Below, one piece after another: positions 7,045 to 7,310 of a DNA stretch of 7,310 nt; position 1 is the stretch's first letter, and every line of letters starts with the position of its first letter. The notes below the pieces were generated by a model that saw nothing but the letters and a program-made list of their open reading frames with translations, had not been told where the DNA came from and did no database searches. A program made the position numbers and the translations under genes. The DNA is taken from NCBI GenBank assembly GCA_902783405.1, contig CACZQZ010000084.1, forward strand, positions 1-7,310, in the 5' to 3' direction. The stretch comes from an uncultured Erysipelotrichaceae bacterium. GTDB taxonomy: Bacteria; Bacillota_I; Bacilli_A; RF39; UBA660.

Positions 7045-7225
7045 GTAAAAATAGAAGGTACTTATTCGAAAGAAAAAACGTAGTCAACGGATATATGACA
7101 AGTTTGAAAAGCAAATGTGATAAAAAGATAGACTAAAAGTCACGTTTGCAAATAGCAAACGGGGGGGGGAGGAGATTAAACCGCCCTTTTTTTGTTTCAA
7201 AAAAAGGTAGAAAGGAAATGCAGAA
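7045..7225 (+). ncRNA. Structured 5' leader of the right-edge gene, unassigned (candidate riboswitch or attenuator)
   Basis: About 180 untranslated bases precede the gene at 7226. Visible elements in order: TTC-GAAA-GAA mini-hairpin (about 7065-7074); GTCA/TGAC hairpin (7083-7086/7096-7099); and GCAAATGTGA (7111-7120) pairing with TCACGTTTGC (7140-7149), ten pairs with one G-U. In competition with the last, CGTTTGC/GCAAACG (7143-7149/7155-7161) forms seven pairs around AAATA. Then come a run of nine G, a GC element with seven T, and CCTTTTTTT/AAAAAAAGG (7185-7193/7199-7207) around GTTTC. Shared strands make two pairs of these mutually exclusive, as in riboswitches. I could not match it to the conserved cores of the TPP, SAM, lysine, purine, FMN, glycine, c-di-AMP or ZTP classes. 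Confidence 0.5.
7161..7193 (+). terminator. Terminator-like G-run/CCGCCC/T-run element in the leader
   Basis: Nine G (7161-7169), then AGGAG, an AT loop, CCGCCC (7181-7186) and seven T (7187-7193). GGGAGG (7167-7172) pairs with CCGCCC except for one A-G mismatch, and several shifted registers are nearly as good. The GC-rich 3' arm followed directly by T7 is the form of an intrinsic terminator, placed before the next gene as an attenuator. The mismatch lowers confidence. Confidence 0.5.
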
Positions 7226-7310
7226 ATGAAAGAAAAAGGAAAGAGTATAAAAGTGTATTTTATAGGAATGATTATAGTAGGGATAACATTTGGACTAACC
7301 ACAGTAATAG
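7226..7310 (+). CDS. N-terminus of a membrane-anchored or exported protein (partial)
   Basis: ATG 7226 is preceded by AAAGGA (7211-7216) at nine bases. The frame stays open to the right edge (28 codons). The peptide starts MKEKGKSIKVY, a basic head, followed by a hydrophobic stretch FIGMIIVGITFGLTTVI, which is a signal peptide or signal anchor. The rest lies outside the window, so the function is unknown. A competing ATG at 7218 stops after three codons. The long structured leader in front implies conditional expression. Confidence 0.65.
   Translation, partial: MKEKGKSIKVYFIGMIIVGITFGLTTVI

Noticed and set aside
7060..7112. Possible class I cyclic-di-GMP riboswitch, from the GAAA loop and CGGATATATGACA-like string
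   Set aside because: The hallmark GGCAAA and GACGCAAAGC segments are absent and the partner strands do not pair in the required way. The similarity is probably chance, though a covariance search would settle it.
7095..7136. Thirteen-codon leader peptide in the right-hand leader (ATG 7095, TAA 7134)
   Set aside because: No ribosome-binding site, no run of one regulatory codon, and it overlaps the ten-pair helix. It looks like a chance frame.
1..7310. CRISPR arrays, insertion sequences, tRNA or rRNA genes, attachment sites
   Set aside because: No regularly spaced repeats, inverted-repeat-bounded transposase, cloverleaf or rRNA-like segments were seen on either strand.

Overview
The window comes from a very AT-rich, low-GC Gram-positive bacterium of the Bacillota, most likely a Bacilli or Mollicutes-adjacent lineage. 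The evidence is A/T-ending codons, AGA-dominated arginine, AGGTGAG/AAAGGAGG ribosome-binding sites, sigma-A-type promoters and a T-box leader. It does not use the Mycoplasma code: TGA is a stop (4601-4603) and tryptophan is TGG. The genus cannot be named from this window alone.

Layout: (1) Bases 1-68 hold the start of a minus-strand gene cut by the window edge, possibly peptide deformylase. A roughly 130-base divergent promoter region separates it from the next gene. (2) Bases 203-4021 hold a two-gene plus-strand unit. The first gene is a full-length pyruvate kinase homologue, the second a GH31 glycoside hydrolase homologue. Both keep the fold signatures but have lost or changed key catalytic residues: PK loses its metal-binding Asp and active-site Thr, and GH31 has Arg at the expected acid/base Asp. 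(3) Bases 3999-4249 hold a promoter buried in the end of the GH31 gene and a leucine-type T-box leader (specifier CTT, UGGU acceptor bulge). I see no good intrinsic terminator in it. The strand that completes the antiterminator can instead pair with the Shine-Dalgarno of the next gene, so this looks like translational T-box control. (4) Bases 4250-6992 hold a small three-helix membrane protein of unknown function, overlapping leuS (leucyl-tRNA synthetase) by 8 bases. (5) Bases 6993-7225 hold a second promoter and a structured leader with mutually exclusive hairpins, a run of nine G and a terminator-like GC element with seven T. (6) From 7226 a membrane-anchored or exported protein begins and runs off the right edge.

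How they work together: leuS and the small membrane protein should rise together when uncharged tRNA-Leu accumulates. The PK-like/GH31-like pair is transcribed separately and may have a regulatory or binding role rather than glycolytic and glycosidase activity, which is inference. The last leader is the least explained part of the window and a candidate undescribed cis-regulatory RNA.
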